Origin: Deltaproteobacteria bacterium HGW-Deltaproteobacteria-19
GTDB lineage: Bacteria > Desulfobacterota > Syntrophia > Syntrophales > PHBD01
Reading direction: 5' to 3'
NCBI GenBank assembly: GCA_002841865.1
Contig: PHBD01000015.1
Coordinates: 1 to 64,000, forward strand
DNA: 64,000 nt
Within the stretch, counting starts at the first letter, position 1. The number at the start of each line of letters is the position of its first letter. The notes under the pieces were generated by a model, which saw nothing but the letters and a program-made list of their open reading frames with translations, had not been told where the DNA came from and made no database searches. The position numbers were made by a program, and so were the translations under genes. Shown here piece after piece: positions 53,053 through 63,265 of the stretch.

Positions 53053-54443
53053 AACGGAACGACATGTTGCACCCACCGCTCGACCAACAGCCCATCGATC
53101 CGGCATATCCCTTCCGCAGCGAATCCCCCCTGTCCCGCGAGGAGCGGAAGGCGCGCTTTCTCGGCGCTCTGAAGGGGATTCTGGAACTGGATCTATACGA
53201 CCGTCCGCTGAAAATGTACCTCGACACCTGCGCGCGGTGCAACAACTGCGCCGGGCAGTGCCCTGTTTTTCAGGCCACGGGTGACGTCCACGATCTGCCG
53301 GCCTGGCGGTCCGACCTCCTGCGGCGGGTCTATCGTCGCTATTTCACCCCTTCGGGACGCCTTCTGGGGAGGCTGGTCGGAGCGAAAAAACTGACGGCCG
53401 GCGACATCGACGCCATGGTGGAGGCGTTCTACCGGTGTACCATGTGCCGGCGCTGTGCGGTCCACTGTCCCCTGGCCGTCGACAATGCCCTCATTACCAG
53501 GATTGGACGGGTGCTCCTGGCGGAGATCGGCTTCGTTCCGAAGAATATCACCGTGAGTGTCGCAGCCCAGCTTGCCAAGGGGGGGAACACTTCTTCGATT
53601 CCCCCGGCGGCGTTTATCGATACCCTCGACTTCCTGGAAGAGGAACTGGTGGACGAGACGGGCATAAACATTCCGATTCCCCGGGACGTCGAGGGGGCGG
53701 AGTACTTCTTTGCCGCCCCGGTGAGCGACTACATCATGGAAGCGGACACCCTCATGGGCATCGCCCGCGTCTTCCACGCCGCCGGCGCGTCCTGGACGGT
53801 CGGCACGGAAAACTACGACGCCATCAACTACGGACTTTTTTACAGCGACGATAAGCTGGAGGAGATTCTCAACCGGCTCCTGGCCGAGGTCCGGCGCCTG
53901 AAGTGCGGGACCCTCGTGATCGGGGAATGCGGGCATGCCACGAAGGCGGCCCTGCTGTTCCACAAGGTGTTCGGCAGATCGGAGTATCGCGACATCCGGA
54001 TCGAAAGCATTCTCCAGGTGACCCGCCGTTTTCTCGCGGAAGGAAAGATTTCATTCGCCGCCTCGAAGGACCAGGGCTCGGTCACGTATCACGACCCCTG
54101 CAATCTCGGCCGCGGCCTGGGTCTCTATGAAGAACCGAGGGAACTTCTGGCGGCCGCCGGCATTGAGGTCGTGGAGATGCAGCCGAACCGGGAGATGAAC
54201 CTCTGCTGTGGAGGAGGCGGGGGCCTGGTGGTCGCTCCCGATCTCCATGACTGGCGCATGTCCGTCGGGGGGCTCCTGAAGGCGGAACAACTGCGCGCCA
54301 CGGGGGCTAAAACCGTCGTTGCGCCCTGTGCGAACTGCAAGAAGCAGCTCCGCGAGCTGGTCCAGCATCATAACATCGATATGGAAGTCGCCGGACTCCA
54401 TGACCTGGTGGGCCGGGCGCTCACGAGGGAAGAGAAGGCCTGA
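53037..54443 (+). CDS. DsrK/HdrD-like iron-sulfur protein
   Basis: The 468-residue protein has two 4Fe-4S clusters (CARCNNCAGQCP and CTMCRRCAVHCP) and two CCG domains (GECGH...; HDPCNLGRG, NLCCGGGGGL, CANCKKQL) that hold the catalytic cluster of HdrD-type proteins. DsrK, TmcB and HdrD share this fold and reduce heterodisulfides or the DsrC trisulfide. It is about 70 residues shorter than the DsrK at 55434. It starts within the end of the membrane-subunit gene. Confidence 0.88.
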   Translation: MAEKLKRNDMLHPPLDQQPIDPAYPFRSESPLSREERKARFLGALKGILELDLYDRPLKMYLDTCARCNNCAGQCPVFQATGDVHDLPAWRSDLLRRVYRRYFTPSGRLLGRLVGAKKLTAGDIDAMVEAFYRCTMCRRCAVHCPLAVDNALITRIGRVLLAEIGFVPKNITVSVAAQLAKGGNTSSIPPAAFIDTLDFLEEELVDETGINIPIPRDVEGAEYFFAAPVSDYIMEADTLMGIARVFHAAGASWTVGTENYDAINYGLFYSDDKLEEILNRLLAEVRRLKCGTLVIGECGHATKAALLFHKVFGRSEYRDIRIESILQVTRRFLAEGKISFAASKDQGSVTYHDPCNLGRGLGLYEEPRELLAAAGIEVVEMQPNREMNLCCGGGGGLVVAPDLHDWRMSVGGLLKAEQLRATGAKTVVAPCANCKKQLRELVQHHNIDMEVAGLHDLVGRALTREEKA

Positions 54444-54444
54444 C

Positions 54445-55431
54445 ATGCCGATCTTCGCGTCGCTTCTTTTCATAGTCATCGCGATTCTTTTTCCTCTCTT
54501 TGCCGCGAGTGCGGGATGGCATGGGCTTCTGGGAATCGTCATTCCCTGCGCCGCCTGGGCCGTTTTCGTTTTCGGCTTCGTCTGGAGAGTCGTTGTGTGG
54601 GCCCGATCGCCCGTCCCGTTCCGGATCCCCGTGACCTCGGGCCAGCAGAGGTCCCTTTCATGGATCAAAGCCGACGCGGCGGAAAATCCCTCCGGCAGGT
54701 GGGGCGTTGCCCTCCGCATGTTCCTGGAAGTCGCGCTTTTCCGCTCCCTGTTCCGGAACACCCGGACGGACCTGTACAAGGGACGCCCCGTTTATGGGCG
54801 GACGAAGAATCTCTGGCTTTTCGGCTGGCTCTTCCACGCGTCCTTTCTGGTCATCCTGGTCCGGCACCTTCGTTTGTTCTCGGAGCCCGTCGTTCCCATG
54901 GCCGACACCCTGGCAGCCGTGGACGGCATGTTCGAGATCGGCGTCCCGACCCTGTACCTGTCCGACCTCTGCTTGCTTGCGGCTGCGGCGTTTCTCCTGC
55001 TGCGCCGCATCGTCATTCCGCGGGTCCGGTACATCTCCCTGGCCCAGGATTACATCCCGCTCCTTTTGGTCCTCTGCATCGCCGGGTCGGGCCTGCTGAT
55101 GCGCCATTTCGACAAGATCGACCTGGTTGCAGTCAAGGAACTGGCTTCGGGGTGGATCTGTTTTGTTCCGACGCTTCCGGAAGGGTTGACGGCGGTGTTC
55201 TTCGTTCACCTCTTCTGTGTCTCTGCGCTCCTGGTCTGGTTTCCCCTGGGAAAGCTGATGCACATGGGCGGCGTCTTCCTGAGCCCGACCCGCAACCTGG
55301 CCAACGACAGCAGGAGGCGAAGGCACGTCAATCCGTGGAACGCTCCCGTGAAGGTCCACACCTATGAAGAATACGAGGAAGAGTTCCGCAACCAGATGAA
55401 GGCTGTGGGCCTGCCCGTCGATAAGGAGTAA
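54445..55431 (+). CDS. dsrM: DsrM, heme b membrane subunit
   Basis: The 328-residue protein has about six membrane helices and the NarI-like ending (LVWFPLGKLMHMGGVFLSPTRNLANDSRRRRHVNPW) with His residues positioned for two b hemes (LFHASFLVILVRHLRLF, LMRHFDK, LMHMGG). It exchanges electrons with menaquinone for the DsrMKJOP complex. The ATG lies one base after the previous stop and the DsrK GTG start follows the stop by two bases. Confidence 0.92.
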   Translation: MPIFASLLFIVIAILFPLFAASAGWHGLLGIVIPCAAWAVFVFGFVWRVVVWARSPVPFRIPVTSGQQRSLSWIKADAAENPSGRWGVALRMFLEVALFRSLFRNTRTDLYKGRPVYGRTKNLWLFGWLFHASFLVILVRHLRLFSEPVVPMADTLAAVDGMFEIGVPTLYLSDLCLLAAAAFLLLRRIVIPRVRYISLAQDYIPLLLVLCIAGSGLLMRHFDKIDLVAVKELASGWICFVPTLPEGLTAVFFVHLFCVSALLVWFPLGKLMHMGGVFLSPTRNLANDSRRRRHVNPWNAPVKVHTYEEYEEEFRNQMKAVGLPVDKE

Positions 55432-55433
55432 CC

Positions 55434-57047
55434 GTGTCCTTTGCCAGGATTCCCAAACCGGACGAACTGATAAAGATTGGATACACGCCGCCGAAGACCG
55501 CCTGGCAGGACACGCCCGTCGACTTCCGGCCGGGCACCTGGAGCTATGCCGGAGCGGCGAAGAACCTGACGGCCCTGGACCTTCCGAACCCGAGGGCCTG
55601 GCAGCCTTCCGACATCGACTGGAAGCTGCCGGACAACTGGCAGGCCGTCATCCTGGAGGGCATGAAAGAGCGCCTGGAGAAGTACCGCTCCTTCCGGCTT
55701 TTCATGGACATCTGCGTCCGGTGCGGCGCCTGTGCCGACAAATGCCACTTCTACATCGGCACCGGCGATCCGAAGAACATGCCGGTCCTCCGGGCGGAGC
55801 TGATCCGCTCGGTCTACCGCCGCTACTTCACCGCCGCGGGCCGGGTCTTCGGCCGGCTGGCGGGCGCACGGGACCTGACGGTCGACGTACTCAAGGAGTG
55901 GTTCTACTACTTCTACCAGTGCACGGAATGCCGCCGCTGCGCCGTCTTCTGCCCCTACGGCATCGACCAGGCGGAGATCACGATGGTCGGGCGGGAGCTC
56001 CTGAACCTGGTGGGATGCAATATCAACTGGGTCGTCGAGCCGGCGGCCAACTGCTTCCGGACGGGGAACCACCTGGGTATCCAGCCGGGCGGCATCAAGG
56101 ACATGATCGAGTTCCTGGCGGACGACATCGAGGACCGGACGGGTGTTCGCGTCGAGGTCCCCCTGAACCGGAAGGGGGCGGAAATCCTCTTCGTCACACC
56201 CTCGGCGGACTATTTCGCCGATCCCGGCACGTACACATTCATGGGCTACCTGATGCTCTTTCACGAGCTCGGACTGGACTACACCATGAGCACGTACGCC
56301 TCCGAGGGCGGTAATTTCGGCCTGTTCACGTCCCACGAGATGATCAAGCGCCTCAACGCGAAGATCTACGCCGAGGCCCGGCGTCTCGGGGTCAAGTGGA
56401 TCATCGGCGGCGAGTGCGGACACATGTGGCGCGTCATCCATCAGTATATGGACACCATGAACGGTCCGGCGGATTTCCTGGAAATGCCCGTTTCCCCGAT
56501 CACCGGCACGCGGTTTGAAAACGCCCGGTCCACGAAGATGGTTCATGTCGTCGAGTTCACGGCGGACCTGATCCGGAACGGCAAGCTGAAGCTGGATCCC
56601 TCCCGGAACGACCATCTGCGCGTCACGTTTCACGATTCCTGCAACCCCGCCCGGGCCATGGGTTTCTTCGAGGAGCCCCGGTACGTTATCAAGGAGACCT
56701 GCCGGCATTTTTACGAGATGCGCGAGGACACGATCCGGGAGAAGACCTTCTGCTGTGGGGCCGGGGCCGGCCTGGGGAACGACGAGAACATCGAGATGAG
56801 GATGCGGGGCGGCATGCCCCGGGCCATGGCCGTCAAAGAGGTGAGGGAGAAGCACGACGTGAACCGCCTGGCCTGCATCTGCGCCATCGATCGGGCGACC
56901 CTGACGACCTTGATGGAATACTGGGTTCCCGACGTCGCCGTCATGGGGGTTCATGAACTGGTGGGGAACGCCCTGGTCATGACGGGAGAGAATGAACGGC
57001 TGACGGACCTCAGGGGAACGCCGATCAGGGAGAACGGGGACTCATGA
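55434..57047 (+). CDS. dsrK: DsrK, HdrD-like catalytic subunit
   Basis: The 537-residue protein has the long DsrK N-terminus (PPKTAWQDTPVDFRPGTW), two 4Fe-4S clusters (CVRCGACADKCH, CTECRRCAVFCP) and the CCG-type cluster region (GECGHMW, FHDSCNPARAMG, FCCGAGAGLGND, CICAIDRATL). It is expected to reduce the DsrC trisulfide on the cytoplasmic side. GTG start, coupled to dsrM. The N-terminus distinguishes it from the shorter paralogue upstream. Confidence 0.95.
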   Translation: MSFARIPKPDELIKIGYTPPKTAWQDTPVDFRPGTWSYAGAAKNLTALDLPNPRAWQPSDIDWKLPDNWQAVILEGMKERLEKYRSFRLFMDICVRCGACADKCHFYIGTGDPKNMPVLRAELIRSVYRRYFTAAGRVFGRLAGARDLTVDVLKEWFYYFYQCTECRRCAVFCPYGIDQAEITMVGRELLNLVGCNINWVVEPAANCFRTGNHLGIQPGGIKDMIEFLADDIEDRTGVRVEVPLNRKGAEILFVTPSADYFADPGTYTFMGYLMLFHELGLDYTMSTYASEGGNFGLFTSHEMIKRLNAKIYAEARRLGVKWIIGGECGHMWRVIHQYMDTMNGPADFLEMPVSPITGTRFENARSTKMVHVVEFTADLIRNGKLKLDPSRNDHLRVTFHDSCNPARAMGFFEEPRYVIKETCRHFYEMREDTIREKTFCCGAGAGLGNDENIEMRMRGGMPRAMAVKEVREKHDVNRLACICAIDRATLTTLMEYWVPDVAVMGVHELVGNALVMTGENERLTDLRGTPIRENGDS

Positions 57048-57493
57048 AGGGGCGCCGGGGTGGTCTCATCGCGATCGGCATCGGACTGGCCGTGTTCCTG
57101 GCTCTGGCTACCTATCCCTTCTGGCATGCCGCCGGAAAGGCGATGCCCGTCCCGGAACTAGATCTCGAAACGCCGGCGATCCGGGCGCTGCCGGCGAGGC
57201 TGTGCGTCGCGCCGACCGCCGAAATGAAGACGCGGCATATGCAGATCCTGGACGAGTGGCGCACGGAGGTCGTCCGCAACGGCCGGCGGACCTTCGAGAC
57301 GCCCGACGGCCGCCGGTTTGACAGGAGCCTCACCCGGACCTGCATGCAGTGCCACTCCAACAAGGAGCGGTTCTGCGACCGATGCCACGACTACGCTGGC
57401 GTGAAACCGAAGTGCTGGGACTGCCATATCGTGCCGGAAACGCCGAGCGGGGAGGCTTCCGCTGCCGTTGCGGGGAAGGGGACGTTGAAATGA
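57044..57493 (+). CDS. dsrJ: DsrJ, triheme cytochrome c
   Basis: The 149-residue protein has an N-terminal membrane anchor (about 7-24) and three CxxCH heme sites (Cys 100, 111 and 124). Cys 54 in [14 protein letters not shown] corresponds to the cysteine that ligates one heme in DsrJ. It lies in the periplasm as part of DsrMKJOP. The start overlaps the dsrK stop (ATGA). Confidence 0.94.
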   Translation: MKGRRGGLIAIGIGLAVFLALATYPFWHAAGKAMPVPELDLETPAIRALPARLCVAPTAEMKTRHMQILDEWRTEVVRNGRRTFETPDGRRFDRSLTRTCMQCHSNKERFCDRCHDYAGVKPKCWDCHIVPETPSGEASAAVAGKGTLK

Positions 57494-58251
57494 TCGATAC
57501 GGAACGACGACGGCTCCTGAAAATCGCGGGCACGCTCATCCTGGGATCCATGCTCCCGATCATTCCCTGCTCCGCCTCCTCCCCGGGAAGGAGCGCCTCC
57601 GCCGCCGGCGCCGGGCGCTGGGGGATGGTCATCGACCCCCGGAAGTGCCCGGCGGGATGCCGGGACTGCATCGACGCCTGCCACGCCGTTCACAATGTTC
57701 CGCACATCGCTGGACCCGGGAACGAGATCCGATGGATCCGGCAGGTGCCGTTTCAGAATGCCTTCCCGGACCAGGGGCATCCCTACCTGGATGCCGGCCG
57801 GCGGGATGTTCCCGTCCTTGCCCTCTGCAATCACTGCGAGAATCCGCCCTGCGTCCGGGTCTGTCCCACGAAGGCCACGTTCCGGCGGAGCGACGGAATC
57901 GTAGTGATGGACTATCACCGCTGCATCGGCTGCCGGTTCTGCATCGCCGCCTGCCCGTACGGCTCGCGGAGCATGAACTTCCGGGATCCGCGGCCGTTTA
58001 TCCGGACCGTGAATCCCGACTACCCCACCCGGACACGGGGCGTCGTGGAGAAGTGCAACTTCTGTGAGGAGCGCCTCGCGAAGGGCATGCCGCCGGCCTG
58101 CGTCGAGGCCTGCGGGAAAAGGGGCGCATTGCTGTTCGGGGACATGACGGATCCCTCCTCGGAGATCCGCAGGCTCATGAAAGACCGTCCCACGATCCGC
58201 CGCCGGCCGGAGCTCGGGACGGATCCCCATGTATTCTATATCGTATCATGA
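57490..58251 (+). CDS. dsrO: DsrO, periplasmic iron-sulfur subunit
   Basis: The 253-residue protein has a twin-arginine signal ([14 protein letters not shown]) and four cysteine groups for four 4Fe-4S clusters ([45 protein letters not shown]). It is a PhsB/HmeA-like ferredoxin that pairs with DsrP. It overlaps dsrJ by four bases. All clusters look complete. Confidence 0.94.
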   Translation: MIDTERRRLLKIAGTLILGSMLPIIPCSASSPGRSASAAGAGRWGMVIDPRKCPAGCRDCIDACHAVHNVPHIAGPGNEIRWIRQVPFQNAFPDQGHPYLDAGRRDVPVLALCNHCENPPCVRVCPTKATFRRSDGIVVMDYHRCIGCRFCIAACPYGSRSMNFRDPRPFIRTVNPDYPTRTRGVVEKCNFCEERLAKGMPPACVEACGKRGALLFGDMTDPSSEIRRLMKDRPTIRRRPELGTDPHVFYIVS

Positions 58252-58264
58252 CCATGGTGGAGCT

Positions 58265-59449
58265 ATGATCGACCAGACATCCGGCAACAGGCGTATCGAA
58301 TGGCTCTGGGTGGGAATTCTCGTGATCGTCATCGCGATCGGCGTCATCGCCTACCTGCGCCAGCTTCAGGAAGGCCTGGGCATCACGGGGATGAACCAGA
58401 ACGTCACCTGGGGCCTCTACATCGCCCAGTTCACGTTCCTGGTCGGCATCGCCGCCTCGGCCGTCATGCTGATCCTCCCTTATTATCTCCATGACTACAA
58501 ACTGTTCGGGCGGATCACCCTCCTCGGCGAATTTCTCGCCGTCGCCGCCGTCCTGATGTCGGTCACCTTCATCATCGTGGACCTGGGCCGCCCGGATCGG
58601 GCCTTCAACGTCATCCTGCACGCGTCGCCCTCGTCGATCCTCTTCTGGGACATGATCGTCCTGACGGGATACCTGCTCCTCAACCTCGTCATCGGCTGGA
58701 CGGTCCTGGAGGGAGAGCGGAAGGGCGTTCCTCCCCCGGGGTGGGTCAAGCCGCTGATTTACCTGTCCATCCCCTGGGCCATCAGCATCCATACCGTCAC
58801 AGCCTTCATCTATGCGGGCCTCCCGGGGCGGAGCTTCTGGCTGACGGCCATCATGGCCCCCCGCTTTCTCGCCTCGGCCTTTGCCTCCGGGCCGGCGCTC
58901 CTGGTCCTCGTTTGCCTCGTCCTGCGGCGCTATACCGTCTTCGATGCAGGCAGGGAGCCCCTGCAGACCCTGGGCAAGATCATCGCCTATGCCCTGGCGG
59001 CAAGCATTTTCTTCGTCCTGATGGAGCTGTTCACCGCCTTTTACAGCGGCATCCCGTCGCTGGCGCATCACTTCGAATACATGTTTGTCGGGATCGAAGG
59101 GCACGCCACCCTCGTCCCATGGATGTGGACCTCCGCCGTCCTGGCCGTTGCCGCCCTGGCCGTCCTGCTGATTCCCCGCCTGCGGCGGAACGAGGCCTGG
59201 CTGGCCGCGGCCTGCGCGGCGGTGTTCGTCTCCCTCTGGATCGAGAAGGGGCTGGGCCTGGTCGTCACGGGGTTTATCCCGTCGCCCACCGGGGAGATCG
59301 GCACGTACATCCCCACGGCGCTGGAGATCGCAATCACCCTGGGCGTCTGGGCAGGCGGCCTTCTGATCCTCACCCTGCTGTACCGGCTGTTCGTGGCGGT
59401 CAAGGCGCTGACGGAGCCGGTGGCCGTGAAAGGGGCGGGTGAGCCATGA
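58265..59449 (+). CDS. dsrP: DsrP, NrfD-type integral membrane subunit
   Basis: The 394-residue protein has ten predicted helices of the NrfD/PsrC fold (WGLYIAQFTFLVGIAASAVM, DLGRPDRAFNVILHASPSSILFWD, GLVVTGFIPSPTGEIGTYIPTALE). It carries quinone chemistry for the DsrMKJOP complex. GGTGGAGCT precedes the ATG. The end overlaps ackA by four bases, which places acetate kinase in the same transcript as the dsr complex. Confidence 0.94.
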   Translation: MIDQTSGNRRIEWLWVGILVIVIAIGVIAYLRQLQEGLGITGMNQNVTWGLYIAQFTFLVGIAASAVMLILPYYLHDYKLFGRITLLGEFLAVAAVLMSVTFIIVDLGRPDRAFNVILHASPSSILFWDMIVLTGYLLLNLVIGWTVLEGERKGVPPPGWVKPLIYLSIPWAISIHTVTAFIYAGLPGRSFWLTAIMAPRFLASAFASGPALLVLVCLVLRRYTVFDAGREPLQTLGKIIAYALAASIFFVLMELFTAFYSGIPSLAHHFEYMFVGIEGHATLVPWMWTSAVLAVAALAVLLIPRLRRNEAWLAAACAAVFVSLWIEKGLGLVVTGFIPSPTGEIGTYIPTALEIAITLGVWAGGLLILTLLYRLFVAVKALTEPVAVKGAGEP

Positions 59450-60699
59450 ACATCCTGACCCTCAATTGCGGGAGTTCCTCCATCAAATACAAGCTCTTCG
59501 ACATGCCGAAGGAACGGGTCATCGCCCGCGGGCAGGCCGAGCGCATCGGCCGGGCCGACTCGATCCTCCACCATGAGATCGAGGGAAAGGCTCCCTTCAC
59601 GGGGGAACAGAGCCTGTCGGGTCACCGCGAGGCGATCGAACGGCTTCTGAACCATCTCATCGGACCGGAAGGGGGAATCCTGAACAGTGTCCGCGACATC
59701 GTCGCGGTGGGGCACCGTTTCGTCCATGGGGGGGAGTTCTTCCGCTCCTCCGTGGCGATCGATCCCGGCGTCCGGGAGACCCTGGAGGCCTGCCGGAATC
59801 TGGCCCCCCTCCACAATCCCCACAACCTGACGGGCATCGACGTCTGCACGGAGCTGATTCCCCATGCGCCGCAGGTGGCCGTCTTCGACACGGCCTTTCA
59901 CCAGACCATGCCGGACCACGCCTTCACCTGCGCCATCCCCTACCGGTTCTACGAGGAGAACCGCATCCGGAAATACGGATTCCACGGAACCTCCCACCGG
60001 TACGTTTCCTCCCGGGCGTCGGAGCTCCTCGGGAAGGGAAGGGAAGAATGGAGAATCGTCACTTGCCATCTCGGCAACGGGTCCAGCCTCTGCGCCGTCC
60101 GCGACGGGAAGTCGTGCGACACGACCATGGGGTTCACGCCCCTGTCGGGCGTCGTCATGGGAACCCGGTGCGGCGACATCGACCCGGCGCTCCCGGCCCA
60201 CCTCGTCGAGGCCCTGAACATCCCCCTGGCGGAGGTGATGTCGATCCTGAATCATGAAAGCGGTGTCCTTGGCATTTCCGGCCTCTCGCCGGATTTCCGG
60301 GACCTGGAGTCGGCCGCTGACGGGGGCCACGCCCGGGCCCGCCTGGCCCTCACGGTTTACGCCTACAGCATCGCCCGGGGGATCGCCTCCCTGATTCCGG
60401 CCATCGGCGGCCTCGACGCCCTTGTCTTCACGGCGGGCATCGGCGAGAACTCCCCCCGGATGCGTGCGCGGATCTGCGCGTTCCTCGCGTGGCTGGGCGT
60501 TGAACTGGATGCGCAGGGAAACGAAGGGGGAGTTCCGGAGATCGACGTCTCCCGCAGCGGCTCCCCTGTCCGCGTTCTCGTCATCCCTACGGACGAGGAG
60601 CGGTTGATTGCCCGGGACACCGTATCGGTCCTCGGGTACGACGGGGAAATGTCAACAGGCGAACGGCAACGGCTCTCTCCGGAAGCCGTTGGAAGATAG
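59446..60699 (+). CDS. ackA: Acetate kinase
   Basis: The 417-residue protein shows the ASKHA-fold motifs of acetate kinase: [42 protein letters not shown] and [13 protein letters not shown]. It makes ATP and acetate from acetyl phosphate. Its ATG overlaps the dsrP stop (ATGA), and xsc follows 31 bases later, so acetyl phosphate from Xsc would be its substrate. No phosphotransacetylase is adjacent. Confidence 0.97.
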   Translation: MNILTLNCGSSSIKYKLFDMPKERVIARGQAERIGRADSILHHEIEGKAPFTGEQSLSGHREAIERLLNHLIGPEGGILNSVRDIVAVGHRFVHGGEFFRSSVAIDPGVRETLEACRNLAPLHNPHNLTGIDVCTELIPHAPQVAVFDTAFHQTMPDHAFTCAIPYRFYEENRIRKYGFHGTSHRYVSSRASELLGKGREEWRIVTCHLGNGSSLCAVRDGKSCDTTMGFTPLSGVVMGTRCGDIDPALPAHLVEALNIPLAEVMSILNHESGVLGISGLSPDFRDLESAADGGHARARLALTVYAYSIARGIASLIPAIGGLDALVFTAGIGENSPRMRARICAFLAWLGVELDAQGNEGGVPEIDVSRSGSPVRVLVIPTDEERLIARDTVSVLGYDGEMSTGERQRLSPEAVGR

Positions 60700-60730
60700 A
60701 AACAAAACAACGCGAAACGGAGGTTTGGCG

Positions 60731-62470
60731 ATGAAAAAGGTAAAAATGACGCCCAGCGAGGCAATCGTCGAGACGCTGCTGGCGGAAGGGGTCGATCATG
60801 TCTGCGGAATCGTGGGATCGGCCTTCATGGACATGCTGGATCTTTTCCCGACGGCAGGGATCCGGTTCATTCCCGTCCGGCATGAGCAGAGCGCGGGCCA
60901 CATGGAAGACGCCTATGCTCGGATCACGGGCCGGGCCGGCGTCATCACCGGCCAGAACGGTCCCGGCATCACCAACATGGTGACGTCCGTGGCCGCGGCC
61001 AACATGGGTCACACGCCCCTGATCGTCATCTCCCCCTCGGCGGGGACGCCGACGATCGGCTGGGACGGTTTCCAGGAATGCGACCAGGTATCGGTCTTCA
61101 AGGCCATCACCAAGGCGACGGTCCGGGTGCCGCACCCGAAGCGAGCGGCGGACTGCCTGCGGACGGCCTTCCGGATTGCCTATGCCGAGCGGGGCGCCGT
61201 GCTGTACGACATCCCCCGGGACTACTTCTACGGCGAGATCGAGGAGACGATCCTCAAGCCCTCCCAGTACCGCGTGGACGCCCGGGGCTGCGGCTCCATG
61301 GCAAGCCTCGACCAGGCGGCGGCACTCCTTGCCAAAGCGAAGAACCCCGTCATCGTCTCGGGCCGGGGTGTCGTCGACGCCGACGCCCTGGACATCATCC
61401 GGGACATCGCCGAGCACCTGACGGCGCCCGTGGCGGTCACCTACCTCCACAACGATGCCTTCTACGGGAACAATCCGCTCTCTGTCGGCCCCATCGGCTA
61501 CATGGGCTCGAAGGCGGCCATGAAGATCCTCTCGAAGGCGGACGTGGTCCTCGCCGTGGGGACCCGGCTCTCCGTGTTCGGCACGCTGCCCCAGTACGAC
61601 ATCAACTACTTCCCCGACAAGGCGAAGATCATCCAGATCGACATCAACCCCAAGCACATCGCCCGCACCCATCCCATCGAGGTGGGCATCATCGGGGACG
61701 CCCGGGAGGCGACCGTGGAGATCCTGAAGCGCCTCAAGGCGGTCGGGAAGGGCCGCAAGGCCGACGCGCGCCGCCTCGCCGCCGTGAAGAAGGAAAAGGA
61801 CGCCTGGGAGAAGGAGATCGTCAGCGCGGCCATGGTTAAGGGGAATCCCGTCAACCCGCGCCGCGTCCTCCTGGAAATCTCGCGTGCCCTGCCCGACGAC
61901 GCCATCGTCGCCACGGACATCGGGAACGTCTCCTCCACGGCGAACACCTACCTGAAGTTCAACGGCGGCCGCCGCCACATCGCGGCCCTCACCTTCGGGA
62001 ACACGGGATTTGCCTATCCCGCCGCGCTGGGAGCGCAGCTGGCCCGGCCGAAGTCGCCGGTCATCGCCATCATCGGCGACGGTGCCTGGGGAATGAGCCT
62101 CCACGAGGTCAGCACGGCCGTCGAGCACAACCTGCCCGTCGTGGCCTGCGTGTTCCGGAACATGTGGTGGGGCGCCGAGGCGAAGAACCAGATCGACTTC
62201 TACAACAACCGCTTCTGCGGTGTGGACATCCCCAACCCGGAGAGCTTCGTCCCCGTGGCGAAGGCGATGGGTGCCGAGGGGATTCGTGTGGACCGGGTGG
62301 ATGACATCCGGGACGCCTTCGAGATGTGCATCAAGAGCCGGAAGCCCACCGTCCTGGAGTTCGTCGTGGACGGCACGCAACTCGCGCCGCCGTTCCGGAA
62401 GGACGCCCTGGCCCTGCCGACGCGATTCCTGAAGAAGTACGATCACCTGGATTACCGGAACTGGGACTGA
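60731..62470 (+). CDS. xsc: Sulfoacetaldehyde acetyltransferase
   Basis: The 579-residue ThDP enzyme matches Xsc rather than acetolactate synthase: the start [17 protein letters not shown]-like block, [19 protein letters not shown], activating Glu 52 in [42 protein letters not shown] and [10 protein letters not shown]. The ThDP motif [20 protein letters not shown] is intact. Xsc uses phosphate to cleave sulfoacetaldehyde into sulfite and acetyl phosphate. It directly follows ackA and the dsr genes. GGAGG precedes the ATG and a hairpin follows the gene. Confidence 0.92.
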   Translation: MKKVKMTPSEAIVETLLAEGVDHVCGIVGSAFMDMLDLFPTAGIRFIPVRHEQSAGHMEDAYARITGRAGVITGQNGPGITNMVTSVAAANMGHTPLIVISPSAGTPTIGWDGFQECDQVSVFKAITKATVRVPHPKRAADCLRTAFRIAYAERGAVLYDIPRDYFYGEIEETILKPSQYRVDARGCGSMASLDQAAALLAKAKNPVIVSGRGVVDADALDIIRDIAEHLTAPVAVTYLHNDAFYGNNPLSVGPIGYMGSKAAMKILSKADVVLAVGTRLSVFGTLPQYDINYFPDKAKIIQIDINPKHIARTHPIEVGIIGDAREATVEILKRLKAVGKGRKADARRLAAVKKEKDAWEKEIVSAAMVKGNPVNPRRVLLEISRALPDDAIVATDIGNVSSTANTYLKFNGGRRHIAALTFGNTGFAYPAALGAQLARPKSPVIAIIGDGAWGMSLHEVSTAVEHNLPVVACVFRNMWWGAEAKNQIDFYNNRFCGVDIPNPESFVPVAKAMGAEGIRVDRVDDIRDAFEMCIKSRKPTVLEFVVDGTQLAPPFRKDALALPTRFLKKYDHLDYRNWD

Positions 62471-62502
62471 CGCCCCGTTTCGGCCCGCAACCGCAATGAA
62501 GA

Positions 62503-62528
62503 GCCTCCCGCCTCCAGGGGCGGGAGGC
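62503..62528 (+). terminator. Hairpin ending the dsr-ackA-xsc transcript
   Basis: GCCTCCCGCC and GGCGGGAGGC form a perfect 10-bp stem with loop TCCAGG. The following sequence is pyrimidine-rich (CTTCCGTCTATCCTTT) but not a pure T tract. Confidence 0.65.
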
Positions 62529-62613
62529 CTTCCGTCTATCCTTTGACGCGTCGGGAATCATTCGGGGGCGGGACCCCCATCGCCAACAAGCGGCATCCGG
62601 GAGGCAATGAACC

Positions 62614-63105
62614 ATGGCAGAACAAGAGAAAGCCGATCTCGAACCGACCGTGGAGGGATACAAGAACTTCGTCGCACCCCCCGTGAAGACCACCCTGGTC
62701 TGGAACCGGGACCTCCAGTTCACCGGTTCGACGCCGAAGGGATACGACATCGACTTCGACGCCAACGCCCAGTGGGGGTGCATGCCGATGGAGGCACTGC
62801 TCCTGAGCCTTGCCGGGTGCATGGCCATCGACATCGTCATGATTCTGAAGAAAATGAGGGTCCGGCTCGCCGGTTTCCGGATGGAGCTGACGGCGGAGAG
62901 GAATCCCACACCCCCGCAGTATTTCAAGGCCGTGGAGATGGTTCTCCACCTCGCGGGCAAGGACATCGATCCCCGCAAGGTCGACCGGGCCGTCGCCCTG
63001 TCGCATTCCACCTATTGCTCCGTTTACAATTCCCTCCGGAAGGACATGACCGTCACGGTCCGCACCGTGATCGAGGACCGGGACCCCGAAGGCGAACCGG
63101 TCTGA
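62614..63105 (+). CDS. OsmC-family protein
   Basis: The 163-residue protein has the OsmC/YhfA-like core (WGCMPMEALLLSLAGCMAIDIVMILKKMR) with the conserved Cys residue in LAGCMAID and HSTYCSVYN near the end. The family reduces hydroperoxides or binds sulfur compounds. It lies 143 bases after xsc behind a terminator, so it may be separately expressed. GGGAGG lies upstream of the ATG. Confidence 0.87.
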   Translation: MAEQEKADLEPTVEGYKNFVAPPVKTTLVWNRDLQFTGSTPKGYDIDFDANAQWGCMPMEALLLSLAGCMAIDIVMILKKMRVRLAGFRMELTAERNPTPPQYFKAVEMVLHLAGKDIDPRKVDRAVALSHSTYCSVYNSLRKDMTVTVRTVIEDRDPEGEPV

Positions 63106-63139
63106 CAGGCGGGAGCCTGCCTCGGAAAGGTCCCTTTCC

Positions 63140-63265
63140 TCAGGCTGCGCCGATATCCGCCTTGCCGTCGCAGAGGCGGATATCCCCCAGGAAGCATTTC
63201 CCGATGCACTCTCCGCAGCCGGTGCACCGGTCACGATCGATGGCAACCGAGAGGCCCGGAAGCCT
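63140..63265 (-). pseudogene. Remnant of a ferredoxin-domain protein
   Basis: The minus strand reads RLPGLSVAIDRDRCTGCGEC-IGKCFLGDIRL-CDGKADIGAA and then a stop. The CTGCGECIGKC cluster is clearly that of a 4Fe-4S ferredoxin. Immediately upstream is an in-frame TAG (63266-63268), preceded by open sequence for GGVYCTLDGAY. No start codon is available, so I read it as a broken gene. It resembles the central ferredoxin part of the adjacent protein at 63304. Confidence 0.55.

Noticed and set aside
60587-62446. 619-residue open frame opposite xsc
   Set aside because: Antisense shadow of a strongly conserved ThDP enzyme, with Arg/Gly/Val/His-rich composition and no motif.
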